Position numbers and translations under genes: made by a program | Source of the DNA: an uncultured Erysipelotrichaceae bacterium | Lineage (GTDB): Bacteria; Bacillota_I; Bacilli_A; Erysipelotrichales; Coprobacillaceae | Direction: 5' to 3' | NCBI GenBank assembly: GCA_900550005.1 | Contig: URQL01000034.1 | Span: forward strand, 1 to 12,444 | Length of the DNA: 12,444 bases | The notes under the pieces: model-generated | What the model was told of the DNA's origin: nothing | What the model saw: only the letters and a program-made list of their open reading frames with translations | Databases searched by the model: none | Shown: in pieces, positions 5,690 through 12,444 of the stretch | Layout of the letters: each line of letters begins with the position of its first letter | Position numbering within the stretch: the stretch's first letter is position 1

Positions 5690-6292
5690 TTATTTATTTT
5701 TTAAAGTAGGTTTATCTAACACTTTATGGCAATGACGACAACGTGGTTCATAATGTTCTGTTGCTCCCACTAGAACAATGGGATCATGAAATGATGCCGG
5801 TTCATTGTTGATTAACCTTTGTGTACGTGTTGCTGGAGCACCACATTTTGCACATACTGCTGTTAATTTCGTTACAAATTCAGCACGTGTCAATAATTCA
5901 GGCATAACTCCAAAAGGTTCGCCTCTAAAATCTTTATCTAATCCAGCAACCATAACACGTTTTCCTTGATCTGCTAAATAATCACATATTGCAACAACAT
6001 CTTCATCAAAAAATTGAACTTCATCAATAGCTACTACATCTACATCTTCTTCCTTTTTTAAATAATCTAACATTTCACTTGCTTTATCGATTGTAATACA
6101 ATCAATACTTCTTCCTGCATGAGAAACGATTTGTGTAGAAGAATAACGATCATCTATTTTCGGTTTGAATATAATAATTTTCTTTTTTGCAAAACTTAAT
6201 ACATTAATACGGCGGATCAATTCTTCTGTTTTTCCAGCGAACATGCATCCACAAATCACTTCGATCCATCCTTCTCGGTATTGATGATACAT
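5690..6292 (-). CDS. tdk: Thymidine kinase, type II
   Basis: Phosphorylates thymidine to dTMP with ATP in the salvage pathway. The 200-residue length is normal for the tetrameric, zinc-containing type II enzyme. Motifs: P-loop GCMFAGKTEEL (15-25), the DDR segment (47-49), Walker B/catalytic AIDEVQFF (88-95, E91 the likely general base), DFRGEPFG (121-128), zinc-ribbon cysteines C147/C150 and C185/C188, and LVGATEHYEPRC (174-185) forming the thymidine-binding lasso. AAGGATG precedes the ATG. It lies 15 bases after dnaB as last gene of the yybS operon. No conventional terminator follows the stop; the structured repeat begins almost at once. Confidence 0.97.
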   Translation of the reverse strand: MYHQYREGWIEVICGCMFAGKTEELIRRINVLSFAKKKIIIFKPKIDDRYSSTQIVSHAGRSIDCITIDKASEMLDYLKKEEDVDVVAIDEVQFFDEDVVAICDYLADQGKRVMVAGLDKDFRGEPFGVMPELLTRAEFVTKLTAVCAKCGAPATRTQRLINNEPASFHDPIVLVGATEHYEPRCRHCHKVLDKPTLKNK

Positions 6293-6307
6293 TTTTTACA
6301 CATCCTT

Positions 6308-7663
6308 TTATGTTCTTAAATCTTTACCACTATCATCATGACGTTTTTCCATATTACTAAAACGACTATAATTTTTTTCAAATAACAATTCAATTTCACC
6401 TAAAGCCCCATTACGGTGTTTAGATATAATGATTTTAACTGGTCCCGCATTAACTTGCTCACCATCTTCTGTTTTTTGATAATCTTCACGGTGTAAAAAG
6501 GCAATAATATCCGCATCTTGTTCAATTGCTCCTGATTCACGTAAGTCTGACATCAATGGACGTTTATCTTCACGTTTTTCAATTGAACGAGATAACTGAC
6601 TTAATGCAATAACAGGGACTTCTAGTTCCCTTGCTAACGCTTTTAATTGACGCGAAATATCAGATACTTCTTGTTGTCTACTATCACTTCTACCATTTCC
6701 GGTTATAAGTTGTAAATAATCGATAACGACCAAACACAAACCATGTTCTTGTTTTAATCGACGACATTTAGCCACGATATCGTTAATTTTAATTCCAGCA
6801 CCATCATCAATATATAAATTACATTGCGATACACGATCTGCAGCTGCATTATAACGATTCAAATTTGTTTTAACAATCTCACCTGTTCTAAGTTGCGTCG
6901 TATCAATCCCCCCCATTGAAGAGATCGTTCTGGAGATAAGTTGTTCTGCAGGCATTTCTAGTGAGAAAACAGCAACCGGTTCTTTTGAACGATAAGCACA
7001 ATTGCTCGCTAAATTAAGTGCAAAAGCTGTTTTCCCAACAGAAGGTCTAGCTGCTAAAATAATCAAATCACCTTTTTGTAAACCAGAAGTAATTTTATCT
7101 AAGGCATAAAAATTTGTCTTTAGCCCAGATATATCGCCACCTAAACTGCTTAACATCATTAAACGATCTGTAAAAGATTGAACAACTTGTTTAACATTTT
7201 TAAATTCGCCTGAATTACGATCACGGGTTACGGATAGCATTTCTTTTTCCACTTCTGCTACAAAATCCCCAACATCATCTACCTCACCTGTAGCTTTTTC
7301 AATTACCTCTGTTGCTTGGTGAATAATTTTTCTAAGCATGGATTTATCTTCAACAATACGGCAATAATAATTGCTATGAGCTGTAGTTGGAACCGATTCA
7401 CTGATTTCAAGTAAATATTCTACCCCACCTGCTTTATCTAATAAGTTATGATCTTTTAAATAGGCAGTTAAAGTTGTGATATCAATCGGCATATTTTTTT
7501 GATGGATTTCATTCATACCATCGTAAATAATTTGATGACGTTCTAAATAAAAATCGGTTGGAACAAGTGTTCCAATGATTTCATAACAAACTTCCTTTGA
7601 CAGTAACATTGCTCCTAAAACAGAACGTTCAGCAGCAACATCATGAGGTAATACATTTGGCAT
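6308..7663 (-). CDS. dnaB: Replicative DNA helicase DnaB (DnaC in Bacillus naming)
   Basis: Hexameric 5'-3' helicase that unwinds DNA ahead of the replication fork and recruits primase. The 451 residues are standard. The N-terminal helical domain includes PHDVAAERSVLGAML (6-20). After a linker comes the RecA-like domain: Walker A ARPSVGKT (205-212), the FSLEM motif (233-237), Walker B LVVIDYLQLI (311-320), the SRQQEVSDISRQLK segment (328-341) and the motif 4 region around RPLMSDLRESGAIEQDAD (368-385), ending with the KHRNG arginine finger. There is no intein interruption. GGAGGG precedes the ATG. It follows rplI by 14 bases, the same order as in B. subtilis. Confidence 0.98.
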   Translation of the reverse strand: MPNVLPHDVAAERSVLGAMLLSKEVCYEIIGTLVPTDFYLERHQIIYDGMNEIHQKNMPIDITTLTAYLKDHNLLDKAGGVEYLLEISESVPTTAHSNYYCRIVEDKSMLRKIIHQATEVIEKATGEVDDVGDFVAEVEKEMLSVTRDRNSGEFKNVKQVVQSFTDRLMMLSSLGGDISGLKTNFYALDKITSGLQKGDLIILAARPSVGKTAFALNLASNCAYRSKEPVAVFSLEMPAEQLISRTISSMGGIDTTQLRTGEIVKTNLNRYNAAADRVSQCNLYIDDGAGIKINDIVAKCRRLKQEHGLCLVVIDYLQLITGNGRSDSRQQEVSDISRQLKALARELEVPVIALSQLSRSIEKREDKRPLMSDLRESGAIEQDADIIAFLHREDYQKTEDGEQVNAGPVKIIISKHRNGALGEIELLFEKNYSRFSNMEKRHDDSGKDLRT

Positions 7664-7677
7664 AGTGTTCCCTCCAA

Positions 7678-8121
7678 TTATTCAACTAAATGAACTCTAA
7701 GTACAGCAATTACTCCTTTATATAATTCAACATTATATTTTGTAATTCCTAAGCTTTGAGCAGGTTTAGCATCAATAAATTTTCTTTTATCAATTTTGAT
7801 TTGATAATCTTTATAGAGTTTTTCTACAATATGTTTTGTAGAAACACCACCAAAAATACGTCCTCCTTCTCCTGTTTTTACTTTAAAATCAAGTGTAATT
7901 TTTTCTATTGTTTCTTTTAAAGATTCTGCTTCTTTTTTATTTAAAGCATCTTGTAATCTTTCTTCTTCTTTATTTGCAGCAACAATTTCTTTACCTGTTT
8001 CAGTTGCTAAAACAGCTAAATTATTTTTAATTAAATAGTTTTGTCCATAACCGTCTGCAACTTTAACGATATCTCCTTTTTTTCCTAATTTTTTTACATC
8101 TTGTTTTAAAATAACTTTCAT
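7678..8121 (-). CDS. rplI: Large ribosomal subunit protein bL9
   Basis: Binds 23S rRNA near the L1 stalk and reaches out from the 50S subunit; it helps limit frameshifting and ribosome collisions. The 147 residues match the usual length. The N-terminal rRNA-binding domain carries the family signature MKVILKQDVKKLGKKGDIVKV and GYGQNYLI (24-31). A long charged connecting helix follows (about 41-75), then a C-terminal domain with GGRIFGGVSTKHI. GAGGGAA (8127-8133) lies inside the end of gdpP, and only one base separates the gdpP stop from this ATG, so they are probably translationally coupled. Confidence 0.98.
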   Translation of the reverse strand: MKVILKQDVKKLGKKGDIVKVADGYGQNYLIKNNLAVLATETGKEIVAANKEEERLQDALNKKEAESLKETIEKITLDFKVKTGEGGRIFGGVSTKHIVEKLYKDYQIKIDKRKFIDAKPAQSLGITKYNVELYKGVIAVLRVHLVE

Positions 8122-8122
8122 T

Positions 8123-10075
8123 TTAATTCCCTCTTTCTTCTAAATAATCATCTATTTTTTCTTCTAATAGCTTAATGGTATTGTTGATCGATGTGTCGCT
8201 TCTTTGGCATGCTGCCATAGAAAAGTGACCACCACCACCCATTGCTTCCATAATCATTTGTACATTAATATTGGATGATGATCTTGCAGAAACCGCAACA
8301 ATATCTTTATCTACATAACCAATCGTAAAGACGGCTTGAATACCGACCGTACCTAATAGCTCATTGCCAACTTTAGCTAACATTGCTCTACTTACTTTTG
8401 TTTCTGGTTTATTGTAAGCAATCAAAATATGTTCTTTATAACGATAAGCAGTTTGCATGATGTTAATGCGTGCCATCACATCATCAAAATCATCTTCCAA
8501 ATATTCATACGCTTTAGCGATATTAACACCTTGTTCTTTTAATTTTGTCGCAGATTGGAATGTACGTACTCCCACTCTTGCTCTAAAATTATTCGTATCA
8601 ACTAACATACCAGCATACATGATCGTTGCTTCTTCTTCAGTAAGTTTAATTGTTTTTTCTTGATAATCGAATAATTCAGTAATTAATTCAACCGTTGAAG
8701 AAGAAGTCGGTTCCATATATGTGAGTACCGGTGAATCAATAAATTCTTCTGAACGACGATGGTGATCTATAACAACCACATTTTTAGTTTGTTCAATCAA
8801 TTTAGCATCAATAGCTAAAGTAGGTTTATGGTTATCTACAACAATTAATAACGTCGTTGGTTTAACCATTTCTAAAGCTTTTGATGGCGAAATGATCACA
8901 TTAGGATGACTTTGTTTAAATTCTAATGCAGCTCGATTCGTCTTATCTTCAATCGAATTGAAATCCAATACAATATTCGCTGGTATATCATAAGCCTCAC
9001 AAATTTTAACCACTCCAAGTGATCCACCAAATGAATCTAAATCAGATTGTTTATGTCCCATAACAAAGACTTGTTCACTTGATTTAATTAAACTTCTTAA
9101 TGTTTTTGCAATAACACGTGCTCTAACTTTATTATTTTTAGAAGAAGATTCACTATTACCACCAAAGAAACGTACTTGTTCATCTTTGGATTTAATAACG
9201 ACTTGATCTCCTCCTCTTGAATAAGCTAAGTTGATGGCCGAATTAGCCATTTCATCTAAATCTTTTAATGAGATATATTTTCTTGCTATCCCTACACTTA
9301 ATGTCATAACGACACCAAGTTTATCCGCTTCTTGTTTGATCGTTTCTAGAATATTAAATTTGTCGTGAACTAAAGATTGGTAAATGGCTTCATTCATTAG
9401 TAGAATGTAAGCATCTGATTTAAAACGACGAAGTACAATTCCATAATCACTAGCCCATTTGGAAATCGTATTACGAATGGTCGATTGAATTAAAGAAACC
9501 TTTTGTTCGTCCACACTATCGATCGTATCGTCATAATTATCAATCGATAAGTACCCTAAAGTCATCTTTTGATTATGATAATTAATTGCTAAATTCTTAT
9601 ATTCCGTAACATCTTTTAAGTAGAGAACTCTTGAAGTTGCATTATTGAATACTTCAAATTTATGATGGTTAGCTTCAATCACCTTAACATCTTCTTGTTC
9701 AAAAAGAACTTCTAGACTTGGTTGCCATTCTAGCAATTTTTGTCCAATCAAATCCATTTCTAATTCTCTAAAAAGTTCACTGGTCCACATAATATTACGA
9801 TTTTCATCATACATAATCAAACCAATGCCCCCAAAAATACAAGCATTACTCACATCATCCCCTAATACAGAGGAAATGTTAACTTGTTCTTGATCAAATA
9901 CACGACATAAATAATAAATGATCGCAACCATTACGGTATTTTTTATCAAGATATAAAGACTAAGTCCTAGTAAAAAACTTGTTTTCACAACTGCACTACT
10001 TGCAATAATCACTACAAATTCAAAAATCAATAAAGAAATCACAACATTTCTATATTTATACAGTGCTTTTGACAT
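8123..10075 (-). CDS. gdpP: Cyclic-di-AMP phosphodiesterase GdpP (DHH/DHHA1 family)
   Basis: A membrane enzyme that hydrolyses c-di-AMP to pApA and so influences osmotic, potassium and cell-wall stress responses. Domains in the 650-residue product: two N-terminal transmembrane helices (about 10-58); a degenerate PAS domain (about 75-155); a GGDEF domain (about 170-300) that has lost the GGDEF string, as in the family (RRFKSDAYIL at 216-225); then DHH with GHKQSDLDSFG (340-350), VVDNHKP (412-418), VVIDHH (434-439) and VDTNNFRAR (492-500); and DHHA1 with MGGGGHFSMAAC (612-623). The metal ligands of the DHH core appear intact. The frame extends to a GTG at 10084, but AAGGGGTG lies six bases before the ATG at 10073-10075, and that GTG is part of the binding site itself, so I chose the ATG. 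Confidence 0.96.
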   Translation of the reverse strand: MSKALYKYRNVVISLLIFEFVVIIASSAVVKTSFLLGLSLYILIKNTVMVAIIYYLCRVFDQEQVNISSVLGDDVSNACIFGGIGLIMYDENRNIMWTSELFRELEMDLIGQKLLEWQPSLEVLFEQEDVKVIEANHHKFEVFNNATSRVLYLKDVTEYKNLAINYHNQKMTLGYLSIDNYDDTIDSVDEQKVSLIQSTIRNTISKWASDYGIVLRRFKSDAYILLMNEAIYQSLVHDKFNILETIKQEADKLGVVMTLSVGIARKYISLKDLDEMANSAINLAYSRGGDQVVIKSKDEQVRFFGGNSESSSKNNKVRARVIAKTLRSLIKSSEQVFVMGHKQSDLDSFGGSLGVVKICEAYDIPANIVLDFNSIEDKTNRAALEFKQSHPNVIISPSKALEMVKPTTLLIVVDNHKPTLAIDAKLIEQTKNVVVIDHHRRSEEFIDSPVLTYMEPTSSSTVELITELFDYQEKTIKLTEEEATIMYAGMLVDTNNFRARVGVRTFQSATKLKEQGVNIAKAYEYLEDDFDDVMARINIMQTAYRYKEHILIAYNKPETKVSRAMLAKVGNELLGTVGIQAVFTIGYVDKDIVAVSARSSSNINVQMIMEAMGGGGHFSMAACQRSDTSINNTIKLLEEKIDDYLEERGN

Positions 10076-10093
10076 GCTACTCACCCCTTATTA

Positions 10094-10987
10094 CTATCTA
10101 TTATACATTATTTTTCTTTTTAAACCAAACATTATATCAATCATTCCAATGGTACCATAAATATACCAAGTATAAGGTACAAGAGTTAAAATCATAGCTA
10201 CAAAATAAAAAAGTGTTTTCTTTTGCACAGCAAAGTAGAATCCAATACAAGATAACCCTTGTAAAACAACCGTTGCCTTTAAAATAATATCTAAATAATC
10301 TAATAAAATCTGATCTTTGATAAAATAATGTAATCCCATTACCCCAATCAAAGCCACTCCCAACCATTTAGGAAGGGTCATCGTTAAAAAGTTAAATTGA
10401 TATTTAAATGGAATTTTTAATCTAGGTAAAACAAGCATCATCAAAATAACAATTAAATAAGCTTCGATCAAAGATGTAAATAATACAATTAAAGGGATCA
10501 ACTTTAAGAAATAATCCATCCCTATCGTTAAAGTTTGATTAAGATAAGTTTGCGCAAAATTCATCGCCATATTATAAATTTCAGTCGCTTCTTGCACTAA
10601 ATCCATACCAAATAATCCTGCAAAAACAGTGTAAGTTAAAATATTAGATACCAAAGTCATGGCTATAAGTGATAAAAAGAGATTTGCTGATGCCATCTGT
10701 TTTTTTATTTGATAGCCAGCTACAGTTCCTATTAATAAAGCAAAAATCGCATAAAATAAGCTCATTGGTGAAGCAACAATAAAAGTAATACAAAGTACGG
10801 CAACACTTAAAATCAATGTATCCTTTAAAGTATAACGATATTCATACCAAACAATAAGGATCGGTAAAACAAGATAAAGATAATATCCAAGCATACTTCC
10901 TAAGTATAGATCAATCATAAAAAGCAAACCAAAAATAGCTGCTACAATAGCGCCATCCACTAATTTTCGTGTCTTTTTTGTGTTCAT
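10094..10987 (-). CDS. yybS: YybS-like polytopic membrane protein (DUF2232)
   Basis: An integral membrane protein of 297 residues with about eight hydrophobic segments and short loops; function unknown. Sequence similarity to known families is weak by eye. The call rests on size, topology and position: it lies directly before gdpP-rplI-dnaB, as YybS does in B. subtilis. It starts MNTKKTRKLVDGAIVAAIFG, with basic residues before the first helix, and ends with the basic tail LKRKIMYNR. AGGAGG sits just before the ATG. Constant linkage to gdpP suggests, but does not show, a role near c-di-AMP turnover or the membrane. Confidence 0.82.
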   Translation of the reverse strand: MNTKKTRKLVDGAIVAAIFGLLFMIDLYLGSMLGYYLYLVLPILIVWYEYRYTLKDTLILSVAVLCITFIVASPMSLFYAIFALLIGTVAGYQIKKQMASANLFLSLIAMTLVSNILTYTVFAGLFGMDLVQEATEIYNMAMNFAQTYLNQTLTIGMDYFLKLIPLIVLFTSLIEAYLIVILMMLVLPRLKIPFKYQFNFLTMTLPKWLGVALIGVMGLHYFIKDQILLDYLDIILKATVVLQGLSCIGFYFAVQKKTLFYFVAMILTLVPYTWYIYGTIGMIDIMFGLKRKIMYNR

Positions 10988-11008
10988 ATTTCCTCCTAAA
11001 ACGCTAGT

Positions 11009-11028
11009 AAAAAAGCCCTTATTCGGGC
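11009..11028 (-). terminator. Short terminator-like hairpin in the yybS operon leader, possible attenuator
   Basis: On the minus strand, GCCC (11025-11028) pairs with GGGC (11015-11018) across a 6-base loop, followed directly by six Ts. It lies about 20 bases before the yybS start and downstream of the operon promoter, so full termination there would silence the whole operon. With only four pairs it is weak. A 10-codon frame (ATG at 11049-11051, stop TAA at 11019-11021) ends in the loop. Confidence 0.5.
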
Positions 11029-11069
11029 AATATAAAATTTAGGTTGTCCATCTGTTTAATGTAATTTGT

Positions 11070-11098
11070 ATACTATCATAGCCATGTCTTAAAGTCAA
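11070..11098 (-). promoter_or_regulatory. Promoter of the yybS-gdpP-rplI-dnaB-tdk operon
   Basis: On the minus strand, TTGACT (11093-11098) and TAGTAT (11070-11075) are spaced 17 bases, with TG one base upstream of the -10. This is the best promoter match in the window. The start point would be near 11063, giving a leader of about 75 bases. Confidence 0.7.
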
Positions 11099-11132
11099 GT
11101 TATCCTTATAAGCCTGTTCTTTTTTACTTTTT

Positions 11133-11161
11133 TCGACATTTTATTTTCAAATTGTTGTAAT
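11133..11161 (+). promoter_or_regulatory. Promoter of the NCS2 permease gene
   Basis: TCGACA (11133-11138) and TGTAAT (11156-11161) are spaced 17 bases, each five of six to consensus. It diverges from the yybS promoter, with about 35 bases between the two -35 boxes. The predicted leader is about 55 bases, too short for a purine riboswitch. Confidence 0.6.
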
Positions 11162-11186
11162 TTAAAAATAAAAATGCTACCATACC

Positions 11187-11223
11187 TACGAAAAGGGAGG
11201 GTGAACTCGTAAAAGAGAGAAAA
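11187..11223 (+). promoter_or_regulatory. Permease leader: G-rich Shine-Dalgarno in a small hairpin loop, unusually far from the ATG
   Basis: TACGA (11187-11191) can pair with TCGTA (11207-11211), placing GGGAGGG (11195-11201) in the loop. From that G-rich site to the ATG at 11224 is over 20 bases, too far for a normal linear site; folding of the stem would not obviously shorten it. The purine run AAAGAGAGA (11212-11220) lies at the usual distance and may be the real site. A GTG-AAC-TCG-TAA minimal frame begins at 11201. Confidence 0.3.
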
Positions 11224-12444
11224 ATGAAAAAAACAAAAGAAACGATTTCAAATGAATTATTCGAATTAAATGGAAAGCCTACATTTGCACAAGCTTTACC
11301 ATTAGCATTACAGCATGTTGTTGCTATGATCGTAGGTTGTGTAACGCCATCAATCATTATTTCTAATGTTGCTGGATTATCTAAACAAGAATCTGTTATC
11401 TTGATTCAAGCAGCTTTAACCATGTCAGCTGTATCCACTTTATTTCAAATCTATCCATTACTACGTTCTAAAAAAGTATCTATTGGATCTGGCTTACCCG
11501 TCATTATGGGAATCAGTTTTGCTTACGTACCAACTATGCAAGCTATTGCTGGAGAATTTGATATTGCAACGATTCTTGGCGCACAAATCTTTGGTGGAGT
11601 AATTGCATTATTAGTTGGATTATTTATTAAAAAAATAAGAAAATTTTTCCCACCACTTATTACTGGGACAGTTGTATTTGCCATTGGTATTTCACTTTAT
11701 CCAACTGCAATCAACTATATGGCTGGAGGAACAAGTAATCCATCTTATGGATCATGGGAAAACTGGCTTGTAGCCTTTATTACTTTAGCCGTTGTTACTT
11801 TCTTGAATCATTATGGTAAAGGTATTTTTAAACTTGCCTCTATCCTCATTGGAATTATTGTTGGTTATATTATTTCACTTGGATTTGGTATGATTGATTT
11901 TTCTAGTGTAGCCGATGCGAGCTGGTTTGCATTTCCAAAATTATTACATTTTGGAATTCATTTTGAACCATCTGCCTGTATTGCTTTAGGATTATTATTT
12001 GCAATTAATGCAATTCAAGCTATTGGTGATTTTTCAGCCACAACAACAAACGGATTAGATCGTATGCCTAGTGATGAAGAATTAAATGGTGGAATTGTAG
12101 CCTATGGTTTAACAAATATTCTTTGTGCCTTCTTTGGGGGACTACCAACAGCCACCTATTCACAAAATGTTGGGATCGTCGGATCAACTAAAGTTGTCGC
12201 TAAGAAAGTATTCTCATTAGCTGCTTTAATTATTTTAATTGCTGGTTTAATTCCTAAATTTTCATCAATTTTAACAACAATTCCTTATTGTGTATTAGGT
12301 GGAGCAACTGTATCTGTCTTTGCTTCCATTGCGATGACTGGAATTAAACTTATTACAACCGAACCAATGGATTACCGTAATACTTCTATTGTCGGTTTAG
12401 CGATTGCCTTAGGGGTAGGTGTTACTCAAGCTTCATCAGCTCTA
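11224..12444 (+). CDS. NCS2-family nucleobase (xanthine/uracil-type) permease, partial at the right edge
   Basis: A membrane symporter that imports a purine or uracil with a cation. The frame is open for 407 codons to the window end; family members are usually 430-460 residues, so only the last helices are missing. Family marks: the QH pair in the first helix (30-31), many hydrophobic helices, AIQAIGDFSATTT near 263-275, and the signature TYSQNVGIVGSTK at 311-323. In the classical members a glutamate sits where Q265 is. From memory this Gln is shared by a clostridial-type subgroup, so it may reflect substrate choice and not loss of function. Substrate cannot be given: xanthine, uric acid, hypoxanthine and uracil are all possible. 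It is transcribed divergently from yybS. No upstream in-frame start exists, so the ATG at 11224 is the start. Confidence 0.93.
   Translation, partial: MKKTKETISNELFELNGKPTFAQALPLALQHVVAMIVGCVTPSIIISNVAGLSKQESVILIQAALTMSAVSTLFQIYPLLRSKKVSIGSGLPVIMGISFAYVPTMQAIAGEFDIATILGAQIFGGVIALLVGLFIKKIRKFFPPLITGTVVFAIGISLYPTAINYMAGGTSNPSYGSWENWLVAFITLAVVTFLNHYGKGIFKLASILIGIIVGYIISLGFGMIDFSSVADASWFAFPKLLHFGIHFEPSACIALGLLFAINAIQAIGDFSATTTNGLDRMPSDEELNGGIVAYGLTNILCAFFGGLPTATYSQNVGIVGSTKVVAKKVFSLAALIILIAGLIPKFSSILTTIPYCVLGGATVSVFASIAMTGIKLITTEPMDYRNTSIVGLAIALGVGVTQASSAL

Noticed and set aside
10076..10084. GTG start adding three residues to GdpP.
   Set aside because: The GTG is part of the GGGGTG ribosome binding site for the ATG at 10075.

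Overview
The window reads as chromosomal DNA of a low-GC Firmicute. Coding and spacer DNA are AT-rich, ribosome binding sites are AGGAGG-like, and the block yybS-gdpP-rplI-dnaB has the same order as yybS-yybT-rplI-dnaC in Bacillus subtilis. The tdk-prfA-prmC-(tsaC) order is also a Firmicutes arrangement. I infer an Erysipelotrichia-like gut bacterium from the general feel of the proteins, but cannot prove that from the sequence alone.

Layout. Nearly everything up to about 11.0 kb is on the minus strand, so it is transcribed from right to left. The right-hand operon starts at a good promoter at 11070-11098, with a short leader that carries a small terminator-like hairpin. It contains yybS (DUF2232 membrane protein), gdpP (membrane c-di-AMP phosphodiesterase), rplI (ribosomal protein L9), dnaB (replicative helicase) and tdk (thymidine kinase), with gaps of 1 to 18 bases. 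A 423-base spacer follows. It holds two diverged tandem copies, offset by 184 bases, of a structured element that is probably an RNA read on the minus strand. Next comes the operon prfA-prmC-GNAT acetyltransferase, coupled by overlap or very short gaps and closed by a strong terminator.

Further left are four more minus-strand units, each closed by its own hairpin where the end is visible: a two-gene unit of a 93-residue unknown protein plus a divergent ThyX-fold protein; an ECF transporter S component broken by a frameshift; a small exported or membrane-anchored unknown protein; and a YrdC/Sua5-type threonylcarbamoyl-AMP synthase cut by the left edge. At the right edge an NCS2 purine/uracil permease runs divergently on the plus strand and is cut by the window end.

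The genes mix replication (dnaB, tdk), translation (rplI, prfA, prmC, tsaC), c-di-AMP turnover (gdpP) and nucleobase uptake. The core genes are ordinary. The least explained parts are the tandem RNA-like repeat between tdk and prfA, with its C-rich anti-Shine-Dalgarno-type loop, and the ThyX-like pair with a palindrome next to its promoter.
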